64,000 nucleotides of DNA from Trichobilharzia szidati (Eukaryota > Platyhelminthes > Trematoda > Strigeidida > Schistosomatidae). The translations under genes were made by a program, and so were the position numbers. This document shows positions 62,160 through 64,000 of this stretch, one piece after another. The DNA lies in assembly GCA_944472155.2 (NCBI GenBank), contig OX235279.1, forward strand, positions 122,504,110 through 122,568,109. Direction: 5' to 3'. The notes under the pieces are model-generated. The model was not told the origin of the DNA. It made no database searches and saw only the letters and a list, made by a program, of their open reading frames with translations. The first letter of the stretch is position 1. Each line of letters starts with the position of its first letter.

Positions 62160-64000
62160 TGCGTTTTCCAAGTTATTGATATTAGGTTTTTCATTAGGTT
62201 GAAGTAACCTTTCAAATAATTGAATAATTTTTTGTAGTGATTTATTAATCGCAGGTGACAGGAGATACCTATACTTGTTCACATTAGCCAAATAATAACC
62301 AGGTAATACTTTGGTTTAGGTGAATTCTGGATTCAATTACAGACAAAAGCGAGCGTGTGAGAGTGTGGCTTGCGCTACTGGCAAGAATCTGTAAATAGTA
62401 TAGGTAGCGAAGAGGAAAATGAATATCATTCTAAAGCAATATAAGAAGCATGATTGGAAGACAATAGAGGGGAAATAAGAATATTTTTCAAAATTGAGGT
62501 TCCTATATAAGGTTTTTATATTTTGTCATCAATATACACTATTTTGCCAAATGAGTAAACTGCTGCCTAATACCACTGTGTTCTGCCGTTACAAAAGTAG
62601 CTATGCAGAACATGGTATCACTGAATTATAATACAGTAACAATTATAAGAGTGTCATTTTGATAATTTCACTGGCTCAGCTAGTTAAAATCAAATCCTAC
62701 AATTCTGACAGATAAGATAATTTTCTCTGTAGATGTAATACATGGTTACTTCTCACTTCGATAATTTGTAGCTTATTCCACAGATTTCAGCACCAATTAA
62801 AAAGATATTTTGTTTACTACAGGATCTAAAATTGTTTATTTATTGTGGGCAATGATGAATGTTTTAATGTCACAGTATTTATCTTCCCCAGTTATCTTTA
62901 TTGTAATTTGTATCAACTTTTTCCTCTACAAGTTATAAGAAATGTTAAATTTACTCATCTTTTTGCCTGGTTTGAACTTTCAATGAATAATTTATGACTC
63001 GTTAGAGGTAGATGAAATTACTCAGACTTATTTATCACAAAAGTTAAAATCAACACCTAATAACGCCTAAAAAAAATTTTATTGCATATTTGATGACGAC
63101 CACAGTAAGCAGATTCAATTGGAAGATGACTGTTTATGTATTAAAAGATTCAGCATATTGGACAACGTTTCTAATATGACAGAAATAAATTTATATCAGC
63201 ATGATATTTTTTATTAAATGCCTAGACCAATTTTTAAAATGGCTTAGCTTCTTTATGAAATAGTGATTGTATATCTTTCTTTAGTCTCACAAGCAATGAT
63301 TTTCAAAAAGTATGTGACTAACAACATAAATTGTCTAGACTTTTAGAAAAAGACAACTATCATTTATTTTTCATTGAGAAGTAGTTTTAACTTAAAAACA
63401 TTCAAATGTGAGACAAACGATCGAATGCATTTAGGGTGGAAAATGTTTAACACAAAACGAATTACTACTTGGGAACATATCAAAGTTAACTCCAGAGTTA
63501 ATCCTAGACGAGAAAATCTAGAGACCATTTGGTTACCAGTCGTACAATCTAATGTAATGATAATAACAGCTTTAATTTCTGAACAATGAAACTCATCAGA
63601 CGAGCTGTTCATATGCCGACACCTCTTCAGTTGTACTGACTCATTTGAATTTTATCGACTTCTCTGTTATTTAAAAACTGTGTAACTCAGAACAGTTAGA
63701 TGTAATTCTGTTGCCAATATCACCATTTAACATCATTATCATGTATATTTGAATTCTTTCAAATTACTCAAAGAAGACAAATTTCTAATGTGTTGATTTA
63801 TAAAAATGTTAACTAAAACAGACAACAAAACAATATTAAATAAGTGAATATCAACGTGCTGTCATTGTCCTCTTAATAATTTACTGCATGTCACGGTTTA
63901 AGAAATACTTCATATCCGGTTTTAATGTCTTTCACCAATGTAATGTCAATGATTAGAGGTAATCAATTTCCAGTCTATGTAATATGAACACAAAATACTT
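62160..64000. other. Right end of window, nothing recognised
   Basis: Very AT-rich. Short chance frames only; no element, RNA or gene I can support. Confidence 0.45.

Noticed and set aside
1..64000. CRISPR arrays, bacterial operons, ribosome-binding sites, prophage
   Set aside because: None present; the sequence is eukaryotic with spliced genes and retroelements.

Overview
The window looks like nuclear DNA of a blood fluke (Schistosoma or a close relative). The evidence is AT-rich sequence, split genes with very short 5' introns, two metazoan genes with GT-AG introns, and a mobile-element set typical of trematodes: Penelope-like elements, RTE-clade and CR1-like LINEs, Ty3/gypsy elements including a CsRn1/Boudicca-like one, and tRNA-headed SINEs. 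The species cannot be fixed from sequence alone.

Two host genes make up the single-copy content and converge. On the plus strand a PCMTD-type gene (protein-L-isoaspartate methyltransferase domain protein) runs from 5075 to 28191. Seven exons, in phase, give about 590 codons. On the minus strand a DDX52/ROK1 DEAD-box RNA helicase gene runs from 43675 down to 30204. Seven exons give about 579 codons. I rebuilt exon joins from splice sites, phase and family alignment; two joins are uncertain (PCMTD exon 6 acceptor, DDX52 exon 3 acceptor).

Most other sequence is transposable elements, many nested. 0-2.4 kb: a nearly complete Penelope-like element. 10.6-15.7 kb: an RTE LINE (copy A) next to and inside older RTE relics. 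17.87-23.11 kb: RTE copy B with 9-bp target duplications, split by an internally deleted gypsy element (itself carrying a Penelope 3' end) and by a 5'-truncated RTE. 37.4-41.9 kb: RTE copy C, which keeps the reverse transcriptase, in DDX52 intron 2. 44.8-53.3 kb: a three-level nest in which a CR1-like ORF1 is cut by a CsRn1-like LTR element, itself cut by a young 4.4-kb gypsy element. 55.3-57.1 kb: a decayed Penelope element. 58.1-58.8 kb: a CR1 3' end. The last 4 kb hold only a short relic and no gene I can support.

The strongest observations are: an EN-only, RT-deleted RTE subfamily with one shared junction; a frame break in the RTE endonuclease shared even by a much older copy; antisense 5' flank shared by copies A and C; an in-frame RT-to-tail pol fusion; a gag-pol frame interrupted by a single stop; SINEs with the same body but different tRNA-like heads; a large acidic insert inside the PCMTD methyltransferase fold; and a GG where DDX52 exon 3 needs its AG acceptor.
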